Positions 1 through 11,010 of a DNA stretch of 64,000 nt are shown one piece after another. The stretch spans positions 1,073,118,413 through 1,073,182,412 of the forward strand of contig NC_056725.1 in assembly GCF_019279795.1 (NCBI RefSeq), written 5' to 3'. Below the pieces are notes generated by a model that was given only the letters and a program-made list of their open reading frames with translations, made no database searches and was not told the origin of the DNA. The position numbers and the translations under genes are program-made. Source of the stretch: Protopterus annectens (lineage: Eukaryota; Chordata; Ceratodontiformes; Protopteridae). Positions within the stretch are counted from its first letter, which is position 1; each line of letters begins with the position of its first letter.

Positions 1-686
1 GGGAAGCATGCATAGTGTATATAGCTATCCTGCTGTCATTTGTAGGCATGGGGTTGGGCACTGGAACATTTGTACACAGTTTATTAGTATACCCTTCATA
101 CAGCTAATACAATCATTTCTTTACCTGTGAGCCTTGTGGAGAAAATATCTGTTAACACTACCTGACAGTTTCTAGAAATACTCAGGCTTACTTGTGTGTC
201 TGTATAAACACATCTTCGTACCAGTCCCTGGATCCAAACTGTGGTCTTTGTGTGCAAAATTTAACAAGAGATTTATGCATTTCACATCACACTGAGCTAC
301 TGGGGCACTGCTGTCTGCTGCTTGACTGATTTTTGCTTACAACTCACTTGGTCACACATTCTGAACTTGTAATATAAGTGGAGTGTCACAGTGTCATGTG
401 TGATAGTGAACTGTGTATTAATGCTTTGCATGCAGGTGTAAACATTTAACCCCTAGTGGATGTGAGCATGTGTGATCTGTACAGACCATACCATGCTGCT
501 GGGTTGCATACCCGACCCATACACATTTGCACATCATATATTTGCAGTCTCTACCTATTACAGTATCATACTAGTCATCATGTGTGGCCCTCCATGTTAC
601 CAGCCCTCTCCTCTACAGCTGTGGGTGGAAAACACACCAGTATGCATACCTGTCTATATCAGATATTCATACTATAAATTGATATA
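1..686. other. Non-coding, nothing recognised
   Basis: No ORF with a recognisable domain was seen. On the minus strand the sequence just right of this stretch ends in a splice-donor-like gtaagtat (699-706), so part of this interval may be intron of the Harbinger Myb-type gene at 707-1030. That is inference; the intron does not visibly match the second gene copy at 60 kb. Confidence 0.4.
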
Positions 687-698
687 TCACCTGTAGGT

Positions 699-1033
699 AT
701 ACTTACAAACTTCTTGGGCATTCTGGCTCCAAGCATCTTGGATCCATTGGGCCAAGAACACCCACTTCCTCCATCTCAGTTTGTCATAACGATGACGGAT
801 CTGCTCACCACTTTTGGGGATGCCAGTGGCACTGGTGAGCTCACATGTCAGACAGTCCCAGGTCTCAGACTTGTATTCTGAGCCCTGGCATTGGCCCTGC
901 AGCTGTATATCATCATGTTTCTTCACAAGAAGTCCAGCCATGACCCTGGACTCAAGGATGCCCCAGTGCTCCACCCAAAAGCTCGCTCACTCTCCTGCAC
1001 CGGCCATACTTCCTACAGGGATTAAACTGTAAC
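699..1033 (-). pseudogene. PIF/Harbinger Myb/SANT-like DNA-binding protein, exon fragment
   Basis: The minus-strand frame reads through a tryptophan-rich helix-turn-helix-like block (WDCLTCELTSATGIPKSGEQ, then RHRYDKLRWRK) typical of the Myb/SANT-like proteins encoded beside the transposase in PIF/Harbinger elements. In that family this protein binds the element ends and helps import the transposase into the nucleus. A second copy with the same block (GIPRTGEQVRHHYSDLK) lies on the plus strand at 59.7-60.0 kb, and both end at a gtaagtat donor (here 699-706), so this looks like one exon of a spliced gene. Upstream, the match to the second copy is broken by LINE A and resumes at 4003. No complete gene remains, hence pseudogene. 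Confidence 0.6.
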
Positions 1034-1184
1034 TGGTTCATAGGATCATGGGAATTTACTAGGCTATTGGCCCTGAGGGCCTTATAAGCCTAACCACTAG
1101 TTTAGTCCATGTATAGACAAATCAGCATCTGATGGTTCTGTTCAGCAGGGACACAGATGGAATCCCAGGGATCTATTTTGTATT

Positions 1185-2998
1185 TCACATCCAGTTATCC
1201 AGGTCATGCTTAAAAAGGGGTAATGAGGTACTCTGCTTGACATGGACAGGCAATCTGTTCCATAGATGGTGGAGTCTCTGGGACACAGATCTGTCCCGCC
1301 AACAAGTCCTATTGATGTCATAGATCAGGTTGAGTCCGCGTGTGCAGGTTACTCGAATGGAGCTAGACTTGCAGATATGCAGCAGTCCCATCAAGGCGGG
1401 GTCCGAGATTGCTTTGCATGCCAGAGATCACCTCTGAGGAGTCTGTATGACACAGAGTGAAGGGATAGGGCTTTGAGCCTATCTGTGTTTGGTAGATTTT
1501 TGAGGGCCTGGACTCTCCTGGTGAGGAACCTTTGTGGTCTCTCCAGCAGCTGCATGTGCTTTGCAAGGTACATGTTGAATGGGGCATTGTACTCAATATT
1601 GGGCCTTATAAGGGAAGAATACAGGGATGTTATGACCTCCTTGTCCCTGTATGAGATACCCTTACTTATGAGGTGAGCCATGTAGGAAGCTTTCCATACA
1701 GTGGAAGCAACATGGTGGTCAAAAGTCGGGTTGTTATCAATCTGAGTGCCAAAATCCCTCACAGCTGACTGCGTGCTTAGGAAGTTGCTATTAATGTCAT
1801 AATTTGTGGGAACATCACTCTCCCCAAAGGGGAGATGATGCATTTTTTTTATTCAACTTGAGGCCATGTTTCTGGCTCCAGTCATTTGTTTGGGTGAGAC
1901 CCTCTTAGAAGATGTCCACATCACTAGGGGAACTGATGACAGCTCCCAGCTTGCAGTCATCTACAAATTTGGTGAGCCATAGCCCACTGATTTTGGCCTG
2001 CACCTCAGAAAAGTATATCCCACATAACAGAGGCCCCAAGAACAGACTGTGGGGTATGCCAGTCTATACGGGTCTCCTGCTTGTGGTGGCTTCCCCTATT
2101 TTGACTAGGTGGGTTTTATCAGTGAGCCAGTTACCTACCCATCTGGTAACATACATATTGATACCTAGTGGAGAGAATTTATCTATTATCCCCAAGTGGG
2201 GAATACTGTCAAAGGCTTTGACCAGTTCAAGGTAGTTAGTGTGCACTGTTTTACCCTCATCCATGGATTTGGTAACTGTCTTAAAAAAGTCAACCAAATG
2301 TAACAGACATGACCTCACTTTCACAAAGCCAAACTGTGCGGGATTAAGTGTTTGGAGGTTGCCAATGTCCTTGTTAATGAAGTCCATGATAATCCAGTCC
2401 ATGGCCTTGCAGTTCAGGTTAGTTAGGCTGATGGTTCTATAATTTCCTGGATTGGTGGATGCTCCACCTTTGTGTAAAAGGGTGACAGTGGCTGTCCTTC
2501 ACTCAGCTGGGACACAAAGCTGGTAGTCAGGCTTTGGTTGAATAGGGTGCCTAATGCTGCTACAAGTTCCTGCCTGAGTTCATGTAGGATACAGCCTGGG
2601 ATGTTATCGGGTCCCATGGAGGCTGTATATTTTGCCTTTGGGAGAGCAGTGATGCCCTGATCCCCAGATATAAGGGAAAGGGGTAGGTACTGGCAATGTC
2701 CTGATTTACTGATGGGGGGATGGAGGGGTGAAATTTCTCTGAATCTGTCAGCCAGCATGTTTGCTATATCTACAGCATGTGTATGTGTGGTGTCCTTGAC
2801 CACCAGCTTTAAACAGATCTGGGTGCTACCTTTGAGATTACGGACATATGTGAAGAAAGCCTTAAGATTGTCTCTAGTAGATGTGGCCAATCTGGACTCA
2901 AAGTTTGCTTTGGAGGATTTCACTAGTGCTCTTATTTGCTTGTTTAGGCTAAGGAGAAATTGCTTCCAAATCTGCTCCTTTTTGGTCCTGCACAGCAT
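1185..2998 (-). pseudogene. CR1 ORF2 reverse transcriptase, copy A
   Basis: Reading leftward, frame fragments at 2998-2423, 2402-2064, about 2063-1850, 1843-1391 and 1394-1185 together cover a CR1-type reverse transcriptase. Recognisable blocks are ASMGDNIPG-like (here MGPDNIPGCILHELRQ), FGFVKVRSCLLHLVDFF, the KAFDSIPH finger, and the palm motif FVDDCKLG (codons for the two aspartates at 1961-1956). The C-terminal part includes LYSSLIRPNIEYNAPF and YRLLRGDL. At least four frame breaks separate the pieces, so no enzyme is made. Unlike LINEs B and C, the catalytic DD pair is intact here. Confidence 0.8.
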
Positions 2999-3097
2999 TT
3001 TTTTTTTTTTGTTATAGAGTTTATTTAATGCAGATGTCCACCAGACAGGTTTACTCTTCCTTACTGAGGATGATTTAGTCCTGTCAGGTATTCCTGA

Positions 3098-3925
3098 TTA
3101 CATGCATCTATATAAATGCTTGTATAGTAATTTGGTATAGTTTTGGATACTGGTGACAGTTCCTAGAGAGGAGGATGTGGCTGTGAAGCTGTTTATAACA
3201 TCCCTCAGGAAGCTATAATTAGCTTTAGAAAAGTTTTTTTGTTTGACCCTAGTAAGCAGGGGGGGGGGGTCACGGGAGATGGTGACTTCAAACATGACTG
3301 CTTTATGTTCTGATCTTACAAAGGAGGATGATACTGCAGGGATGCTGCAGTGGTTACCCATGTTGGTTAATACCAAGTCCAAGATATTATCACCTCTTGT
3401 GGGGGTATCGACTAGTTGTTCCAAATCAGTTGCATTGAAAAAATTGAGGAATCTCTGGGCATTTGTGTTTTGACATGAATAGTACTTGCAGTCTATGTTT
3501 GGGTATCTAAAGTCACCCAGGATCAGGGTAAAGGGTTGAATCTTGATGGATTCAAAGAGGTCTAAATAGGCAGTTTGGGCATCTTGGGTCAGATTTGGGG
3601 GATGGTAGCTAGCTATGATTTGTATAGGGGTCTTGTCAAAGGTTAACTGTTCCTGGTGTATCTCCTATGCATCATACATTTTGACCAGCCTGGAGGTGTG
3701 TATGTCTTTAATATATATTGAAACTTCACCTCTTTTGGCTTTACTACCCATAGTTTGGGGTCTGAATGTATGACAGGATGAGAAACCAGGCATGGATGGG
3801 GTGTTCTCTGCAGCTTTGAACCAGGTTTCTATGACTGCTCAGATGTCAGCATTTTCCATGGTTAAGACTGTTTGTAATGAATGCAGTTTCTTGTTTAGAC
3901 TGTGCGCATTTATCAGCATGACCTT
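3098..3925 (-). pseudogene. CR1 ORF2 endonuclease domain, copy A
   Basis: This is the N-terminal APE-type endonuclease of CR1 ORF2, which nicks target DNA for target-primed reverse transcription. Visible landmarks in order are INAHSLNKK, the IETWFKAAENTP block with the catalytic Glu, GGD/GDF-type LILGDFRYPNI and SEHKAVMFEV. The usual SDH triad near the end reads SEH and the GDFN block reads GDFR, so key catalytic residues are altered. A stop codon interrupts ENADI-AVIETW, and another lies between the early and late halves. The right end abuts Harbinger sequence at about 4003. Confidence 0.75.
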
Positions 3926-4002
3926 TAATTTGGGTTTTATTGCAATTCTTATGTTGGTAGTTTTAACCTCATCACTTTCCTGTCAGTATCTTGTGCAGTT
4001 TA

Positions 4003-4312
4003 AATAAGGCCATATTTCCACCCATTGCCATCATTGGACCATTTTCAAAAATGTTAAGCAAAGCTGAGCAGTGCGCAAACCCGCTAAGCTGAGTTGAGCA
4101 GTGCTTAAGGTTGCAAATGCTGAGCAGTGCTTAGCAGTGTGCAAATCCGCTTAGCTGATCTGAATACTTCTTATAATGGAACTTCTTAGCAATGCTCATA
4201 CCAGCTAAGCAGAGCTGAACACTGCTATGTATTGCTCAGACAGGTCCTGTTTAAGCATTGCTTAGCTTGGCTTAGCAGTGCTTAGCAAACCTGAGCTAGG
4301 GGGAAAACAAAC
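4003..4312 (-). mobile_element. Upstream end region of Harbinger copy 1 with gcttagca-type subrepeats
   Basis: On the minus strand this stretch ends in attttgaaaatggtccaa followed by tgatggcaatgggtgg. It aligns with aaaaccatccaatcatggca and following bases at 59,600 in front of the second Myb-type gene. The bulk is made of degenerate gcttagcagtgc/gcaaaccc units, also seen at 59.46-59.60 kb and in SINE-like repeats at 58.8 and 63.3 kb. I read it as the promoter-proximal or terminal part of the Harbinger copy whose exon lies at 699-1033, with LINE A inserted between them. The exact outer terminus and target duplication could not be found. Confidence 0.5.
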
Positions 4313-4394
4313 ATTTTCATTTTAAAAAGAAGTCAGAATTGAATATTAATTACTCATTACAGATACATTATTATTAAGTGTATATATTTTATTT

Positions 4395-5080
4395 AAGTAA
4401 TAACCAATGACACTGGTGTGGTATATTAAGATTTATCCACGGTTGTTGTGGTTTAGTCATGAGAGCAAAGCCTGAGTGATTAAATAAAGGCAACTGTAAG
4501 TAAATCTTAATATACCACAACCACGGGGTCAGTTATTGCTATTATACAATGACATTATTTAAGAGAAAATATTTACGTTTCTTAAATAAATGTCTTTGTA
4601 TACCAGCGCCATGCTGTCCTTCCACATTTTTCCAGTATCCTGGGGCTTTTTCTGATGACTTGCATTTCCTCGCATACCCAGTACATCAGTGCTTTGCAAA
4701 GTAAGCAATGCAGAAGCTCCATTTTTGTTTCTCAATTTTTTTTTAATATATACAAAAAACAATTTAGGACAGTTTAAGGACAGGAAAGAGACAGATTGGA
4801 GGAAATACAAGGAAAATCAGGGGTATGTCTTTAGTTTTGAATAATGCACCTGATTTTCCTAGTATTTTCTCTATCCTGTCTCTCTGCTATGTCCGCAGTC
4901 TGTATTATGATTTTTTTTTGTTAAAAAAAAATAAAATTACAGTATATAGCAATGAAATATAGTCGGGGCAACCAGACTTTTTACGATTGGTATATGCTAG
5001 GATTTACAACGGACACTGATTTGGCTGAACAATCAGTGTGCTTGTTTTGGAATATCAATGACCAGTCATTGGATAATTTA
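4395..5080. mobile_element. Multi-hairpin foldback element, copy 1
   Basis: This non-coding element is built from consecutive imperfect inverted repeats: about 4396-4545 (arms around ggtatattaagattta / taaatcttaatatacc), 4545-4605 (acattatttaag / cttaaataa), 4615-4740 (gtacatcag), 4760-4890 (gattttcct / aggaaaatc), and acactgatt...aatcagtgt near 5010-5040. A second copy at 19.04-19.69 kb has the same order of hairpins and shared joints such as ttattgctattatacaatga and gaatatcaatg. Both end near attggataatt/attgtataatt. No ORF is credible. It is most likely a non-autonomous DNA transposon of unknown superfamily. Confidence 0.6.
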
Positions 5081-5248
5081 CATGACCTTCACCTATGTGC
5101 TTTCATTACATTCCCTTGGGGTGTGACTGTACTGTATGGGGCACTTGTGTTTAAATGGGGATTTGCACCTTATATCTCCACTGACATTGGGAATGTGGAC
5201 CAGCTACACTACCATCATTAACAAATATTATTATATTTATATATTTTG

Positions 5249-6130
5249 TTGGCCGTTTGGGCAGTTTTTCCATCCCGTTCAACTTTCTGGTTTATAAACC
5301 CACATTTACATTGGTTTGTACATGTTTAAGCTCTGTGGATCTAGTTTTGGTGTGCTGCAGACTGCAAGAGCATAAGGAAGGGGAAAGAGATATTCTAAGT
5401 GCCTCCATTTTGTTTTTTTTTCTAATTTACTGCTTTCTGCACTTGTTTTTAGTCATTTTTTTAATTTAATTGCATTTATTTAAACTGTATTTGCTTTAAT
5501 ATTGCTACACACTCATGTGCTAGCTTGCACTACATTTTAATTGTTTTTACTGCTGTTTTAGCTGCTTTTCTGTGAAAAAACAAAAACAAAAAAGTTCTAC
5601 GTTTATCTCCTGCCTTTCCTGTAACTAGTCTAGTCCAGATACAGATTGCTGTATCCAGGACTGTTTGTAAGCTTCTAAGCCCCCCCAAGACTTTCTGCGT
5701 TAGAGGGAAGCCTTCTAGCTTATCAGTGGGAATGGTAAGCACTAGGTAGCCTATCTTCCACAAGAGGAGTGGTTTCTGGCCCAGAAATTGTAGTTTATTG
5801 GCCGTTTGGGCAGTTTTTCCACCCCTTTCAACTTTCTAGTTTAAAAGCCTGTGTTTGCACTTGTTTCCCACCTTTCCTGTAATGTCTTGTCCAGATACAG
5901 ATTTTCTGTATCCAGGAATGTTTGTAAGCTTCTGAGTCCCCCAGGTTTTTCTGTGTTGGAGGGAAGCCTTCTAGCTTATCAGTGGGAGTGGTAAGCACTA
6001 GTAAGCCTATCTACCACAAGAGGAGTGGTTTCTGGCACAGAAATTGTAGTTTATTGTCTGTTTGGGCAGTTTTTCCATCTCTTTCAACTTTCTGGTTTAA
6101 AAGCCCATGTTTGCATGGGTTACGCTTGTT
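5249..6130 (+). repeat. CR1 5' UTR tandem units of about 256 bp
   Basis: The phrase ttggccgtttgggcagtttt occurs at about 5249, 5798 and (as ttgtctgtttgggc) 6054. The neighbouring gtaagcacta recurs at 5735 and 5991, giving a period of 256 bp for the last two units. The same unit, inverted, is repeated four times in front of LINE C at 46.75-47.66 kb with a 254-255 bp period. Repeated 5' UTR units are usually promoter modules in LINEs; that role here is inference. The first unit (5249-5340) is followed by a T-rich, non-matching 250-bp spacer. Confidence 0.7.
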
Positions 6131-6292
6131 TAAGCTCTGCCTAGCGGCACGGAGCGTATTTAAACTATTACTGGTGCCAGAAAGTCTGCCCTTCAGTTTT
6201 TCCCTTGAATCTTGCTAGTTCTTTCTTTCTTGCACTTCAAATAGCTTAATAGCTTTGCACTTCAACAAGTTTTTGATTAAAGTGAGTTATCT

Positions 6293-7230
6293 GTGCTTTT
6301 GCTGATTAACCTGGTGCACTTGGGCATTCTGAGGCAGTGTAACAACTGCCTCATGTACACAGACAACCCTCTCTTCTTACCTCTCAACACTCAGACTTGT
6401 AAGAGATGCACTTATATCACCAAACTGGAAACTACACACTCTCCAGCCAATACCAGACTAGCTGGTCAAGAGGAGAAGGTCAAAACCTGCACCACACCAC
6501 ATAGAAAACATAGCCCTCCAGAACACCCACCATCACATCTCTCACATAAAAACACAAACCACACACCCATGTTTGTGGAGACTCTTACTAGAAATTTACC
6601 CAAACAGCAGAGACCTGCAAGACAGAAACATACTCGACCACCACAACACAGCACAAACCACAGGACACATAGTTCACCTCCACCATGTGCGCCTCAAACT
6701 AAGCCCCTAAGGCTAACCACCTTGCCCAATACAGTAATCATAGGTGACTTAATAGTGAGGCACATAGATATCCCTCTCACTAGGTCGAATAAGGAGAAGG
6801 TAATAGTCAGCTATCAGGTGCCAGAATCCAACACATAACACACGCACTCAGGTCACGCCACAACAAGTACAAGTATGACTCTGTCATTGTCCATGTAGGT
6901 GTGAATGACCTGAGATGCACCTCCATGGACTACATAAAAAGAGACATGGCGGAACTCTTGAATTATGTGGCCCAGGCAGGTATGACCCTAGCCCTGAGCA
7001 GTTTCCTACCATCACCCAGAATGGTACTGCAGTACAAACAAAAAATGATTGACTTCAACAATTGGCTAAGTTTCTGGTGTCAATCTAAGGGGATCCAGTA
7101 TCTTTCTGCTTGGGATGACATGATTGACAGACCTTGATGCTTTGCCAAAGATGGCCTGCATCTGTCACCCATGGGTTTCCGGGTACTGGCTAAGGCTCTT
7201 GACACCCCTATAGTGCCTTTTTTTAGGTGG
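6293..7230 (+). pseudogene. CR1 ORF1 protein, zinc-finger-like plus SGNH/esterase domain, copy B
   Basis: The N-terminal part carries paired cysteines (QCNNCLMY and CKRCTY, about 20 residues apart) of the PHD/zinc-finger-like block of CR1 ORF1. A Pro/His/Thr/Lys-rich basic linker follows, then the esterase domain starting TVIIGDLIVRHIDI. Later blocks are VGVNDLRCTSMDYIKRDM and KDGLHLSPMGF. The first block normally reads GDS with the catalytic serine; here it is GDL, so the nucleophile is lost, while the DG.H block is kept. A frameshift lies near 6815-6840 and a TGA at about 7135. In CR1 this ORF1 is thought to bind RNA and/or lipids; its exact role is unsettled. Confidence 0.75.
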
Positions 7231-7283
7231 TGTTCCTAAGACCAAATTACCACATTAACACCTATTCATAAAATCTGAGGGTT

Positions 7284-8045
7284 ATGCTGCTCAATGCTAG
7301 AAGTCTAAATCTCAAGATGCACTTGCTTGAAGCAGTCCTCAAAATGGAGAACATTGACATTTGTGCTGTAAGGGCAACCTGGTTTAAAGCAGCAGAAAGC
7401 ACCCCTGCGCTTCCAGGCTATAACCCATTCCACACCTTTTGGCCCCAAAACATGGACTGTACCTTCAAAGAAGGTGGTGTCTCCATATTCATGAAGGATA
7501 TGCACACCTCCAGACTAGTATTGCAACATAATGCATCTGAGATACTTCAGGTACAACTAACATTGGGTAAGATGGCGAGCCAAGTCATAGCTTGCTATAG
7601 ATCCCCAACCATGTCCCTAGACTCTCACTCCACATTCTTAAGCACCCTGGATTCTATCCAGGTCCAACCCAACACTCTAATACTAGGAGACTTCAACTAC
7701 CCCTCTATCAACTGGGAGGATTTCTTAAGCACCAATTCACTGGCCCAATGCTTCCTGAAATTCATCAATTCCAATGCCCTGGACCAGTTCATTCTGACCC
7801 CCACTAAACAAAGCAACATCCTTGACCTGGTTATTACTAACACAGGTGACCATTGCTCTACACCAGTAGTCAATCCCTCCCTGATCAGATCTGACCATAA
7901 ACTAATCACCGTGGAAATCCACATCTCACCCACACCCCCCGCAAAGGTTACTACCTTGAAAAACTTCTCCACAGCTAACTTTGGGCTACTAAAAATAGAG
8001 GTGGCTAACTTCACGGCACCCATGCAATGGAAAATAGCTGCATGA
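7284..8045 (+). pseudogene. CR1 ORF2 endonuclease domain, copy B
   Basis: This 253-residue open frame equals the APE-type endonuclease region of CR1 ORF2, beginning MLLNARSLNLKMHLLEAVLK. Landmarks in order are AVRATWFKAAESTPALPGY, GGVSIFMKDMHTSRLV, LILGDFNYPSINWEDFL, QSNILDLVITNTGDHCS and SDHKLITVEI. The position of the catalytic glutamate (ETW in relatives) reads ATW, while GDFN and SDH are intact. It ends at a TGA at 8043-8045 just before the linker to the RT, where LINE C continues. This is the best preserved reading frame of this copy. Confidence 0.8.
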
Positions 8046-9950
8046 CTGCCAAATCATACCCCATTGCACTGTATGAACATATACATAAATGCATAGAATT
8101 AGCCATACCCAACAAAACCATGACACTCTCCTCCAAAGACTGGAGGCCAATCTGGTAGTCTCCTGCCATTACCAACTTGTACAACAGAAGGAAGAAACTG
8201 TTGCAGAAAAAGGTGGAGTCTCAAGAGTGGCAAAACTCCCTAATTAGCCTCAACAACAACTTGAGATCCATCATGAAATCATCTAAAGCCAGCTATGATG
8301 GCAGAATTGCAGCAGACACTGACAACAATCACAAAGCCTTTGATAGTTATATCAAGACCCTCCACAGCAATACCCAGAAGTGCTCTGAGTTACTGCACAA
8401 TGCTACCTCTTATACAGAGCCAACAAATATTTTCAACATTCTTGCCAACACATTCAGTGCCAGCTTTACCCTCTCTCCCCCAAGGGAACAATCAGAATGC
8501 CAGAAGAATGCCAGACACCCAGGATTACTGCAGCCCAGGTTAAACCAGCATTGTCCACAGGCAATAATACAGCTTCCATGGGACCCCAAAATATCCATGG
8601 CTGTGTTCTACATGAGCTACAAAGATACCTTGCACCACATTTGTGTGCCTTGTTCAGTCAAATCTTCTCCTCAGGCTTTGTCTCTCCCAAATGGCACACT
8701 GCTATAGTCATCCCTCTCCATAAAGGGGTAGCGACTGCAGACCCTGGGAATTAGCCCATTAGCCTGATGAGTCTGATATGTACAGCTATGGAGTGCATCA
8801 TCAGGGACCTGATCGACAAAGATATATGTAATCTCCTAACTCTAGACACAACACAGATTGGCTTTGTGAAAGGGAGATCATGCCTGCTCAACCTGGTTGA
8901 CTTCTTTGAGTCAGTCACCAGGGCTGTATGATGGTAAGGCACTGCATACAGCCTGCATCCATCTGACCAAGGCTTTTGATACCTTTCCTCAGTCAGGAAT
9001 TATTGATGAACCCACCAAAATAGGCATCAGCCCCTATATCACTAGGGGGTTGCAAACTGGCTCACAGATAAAACACACAGTGTGAAAGTAGCGAGCTCCA
9101 ACTCAGACTGCCAACCAGTTATGAGTGGAGTCCCACAGTGATCACTCCTGGTTACTCTCTTGTTCAGCATCTACTTCGCAGGAGTCCAGGCCAACACAAA
9201 GGAACTCTTGCTGACCAAGTTCACAGACAACTGCAAGCTGGGAGACATCATTACCTCCACCAGTGATGCAGACATCCTACAGAAAGACCTCACTGAGACC
9301 ACTGGCTGGTGTGGAAACCATGGCCTGAAGCTTAACACCACAAAATGCATCATCAGCCCTTTTGGTAAAAACTCATTTCCCACCAAGTACCTAATTGATG
9401 GGAGCCCACTGAACACTGTAGGCATTATAACAGATCTGGGGGACACAGAGCTCTCCTTCAACCACCACATCACCATTGTGGTCAGGAAATCCTTCTATGT
9501 GGCACATCTCATTACCAAGGGTTTTGCATCCAGGAAGAAAGAGGTCATTGTCTTTGTGTACTCTTCCCTCATTAGACCAATCATCAAGTATAATGGCCCA
9601 TTTGGCATGTACCTCACTAGAGATGTGCAACAGCTGGAGAGGCCACAGAAGTACCTCACAAAGAGGATCCTAGGCATTAAACACATGTTCTACACAGACA
9701 GACTCTAAAGACTCCAGCTATTCTCTGTCTCATATCACCTACTTAGAGGCGATCTCTGTTTGACTTGCAAAGCCATGTCTGATCAGCTCTTTTAGAAATG
9801 CTACAGCTAAAGACATCCCAATCCCTCTGCACCACATGCTGCAAGGACCTCAACCTCATTACCACAATCAACACAATATGCTGGAGAGACAGGTTCCTCA
9901 CCCAGAGACTGCACATGCCCTGGAATAGACTTCCCATGCATGTAAGCAAA
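8046..9950 (+). pseudogene. CR1 ORF2 reverse transcriptase, copy B
   Basis: After a frame break at 8045 the ORF2 continues with LYNRRKKLLQKK (about 8177), the RT entry block around NTASMGPQNIHGC (8560-8600), WHTAIVIPLHKG (8693-8728), IGFVKGRSCLLNLVDFF (about 8860-8910) and TKAFDTFPQSGIID (8965-9010). The palm motif KFTDNCKLG has its catalytic pair at 9226-9231. The thumb region includes FVYSSLIRPIIKYNGPFGMY and a C-terminal end near 9950. The palm reads DN instead of DD. Several stops and frameshifts separate the pieces, so the enzyme is inactive. Confidence 0.8.
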
Positions 9951-10129
9951 GTACCTAGATGAGCCTGTTCCAGAGAAATCGTGATGAGTAAATGGGTAAT
10001 AGAAAGTTCACTCCAGGGATCACTCCAGTAGCTCTACTTGAAAGAGGCACTGGCAACTAATGCTGGGTGGCACAATGGCAGGGCACTTCTATGAGCTAGG
10101 CTGGTGAAGGCTCCAGGGCCATTAGGTAG

Positions 10130-10843
10130 TACACACCTATGACCCTATAAAAGGAGTGACATCACCATGACTGATAATGTAGACTAGTGGGTGGAAAACT
10201 TATCAAATTACTTCTTTCTACAAACATTCACACTTGCCAGATCTGAGAGTACAACCCCTATTTATCTAGTTAGTTGTACTATAGCATTACACAGTTATCA
10301 CATGTGCTACAGAGCTTATTGGGCTGACAGTTGGCCAAAGGTGCTAATAAGGGGAATTACATCAGTAGGACTGATAAAGTAGGGCAGTGGGTGGGAAACT
10401 TATCAAAATGCTTCTACCTACTAACATACACCCACAAACACATTAGCCAGATCTGAGAATAGAACCCCTGCCTATCTGTACCATAGTGTTACACTGTTAT
10501 TGCACATGCTACAGAGCTTACAAGACTGACACCTGGCCAAAGGTGCTAATAAGGGGAATGACAACAGGAGTGATAATGTAGGGCAGTTGGTGGGAGACTT
10601 ATCAAAATACTTCTTTTTTCAAACATACAGTCATTTGCCAGATCTGAGATTAGAACCCCTGTGCAGTTAGTGATTTGTAGTATAGTGTTACACAGTTATC
10701 ACACATGCTACAGATCTTACTGGGCTGACAGTAGGACTGATAAAGTGGAGCACTGTGAAGTGTTGTTAGTGGGAATGGCCTAAAATGTTTCACCTACAAA
10801 CAAACACACACTCTCTCACTCTCACATACACAACAGTCACACA

Positions 10844-10918
<75 letters not shown>

Positions 10919-11010
10919 TTGCTAGTATTGAGATTAAAACTCCTACCTATTTAGTTATTTTACTATAGTGTTACACAGTTATCATACACACTACAGAGCT
11001 TATAGTGGGT
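10130..11010 (-). repeat. Tandem array of ~200-bp tRNA-like units
   Basis: The landmark agatctgag recurs at 10239, 10449 and 10640, with a weaker match (agtattgagattaaaact) at about 10925, giving periods of 210, 191 and about 285 bp. The last gap contains a (CA)n tract. Read on the minus strand each unit has a tRNA-like head: gctctgtagcacatgtgat resembles a pol III A box and ggggttctaatctcagat a B box, about 60 bp apart. The units share a tail about accactgccctactttatca. It could be a tandemly amplified tRNA-derived SINE; the tRNA relationship is moderate only. Confidence 0.5.
10842..10915. repeat. (CA)n microsatellite
   Basis: This is a long, almost pure ca dinucleotide tract inside the last interval of the ~200-bp tandem array, preceded by a short ctctca/acac-rich stretch. 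Confidence 0.95.

Larger units (their letters stand above)
1034..4002 (-). mobile_element. CR1-clade LINE, copy A (ORF2 and 3' end)
   Basis: This 5'-truncated CR1 non-LTR retrotransposon holds the endonuclease-RT ORF2 and the 3' UTR. Its 3' tip (1035-1080 on the plus strand, starting ggttcatagg) matches the tips of LINE C at 41.27 kb and a fragment at 60.09 kb, and resembles the short tail repeats of CR1 elements. Protein similarity to LINEs B and C runs throughout, but A is the most divergent of the three (for example INAHSLNKK where the others have LNARSLNLK), so it is probably another subfamily. ORF1 and the 5' UTR are absent. It sits inside a Harbinger copy whose two parts flank it. Confidence 0.85.
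5249..10148 (+). mobile_element. CR1-clade LINE, copy B, nearly full length
   Basis: This copy spans a repeated 5' UTR (5249-6130), ORF1 with a zinc-finger-like block and an SGNH/esterase domain (6293-7230), ORF2 endonuclease (7284-8045), RT (8046-9950), and a 3' UTR. The 3' UTR aligns with the reverse complement of LINE C down to cctatgaccctat at about 10,148. Two-ORF CR1 elements with an esterase ORF1 are an established vertebrate family. The copy is dead: ORF1 has a frameshift and a stop, and ORF2 has several frame breaks. Its 5' limit lies at the foldback element; no clear target duplication was seen, as is common for CR1. Confidence 0.85.
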
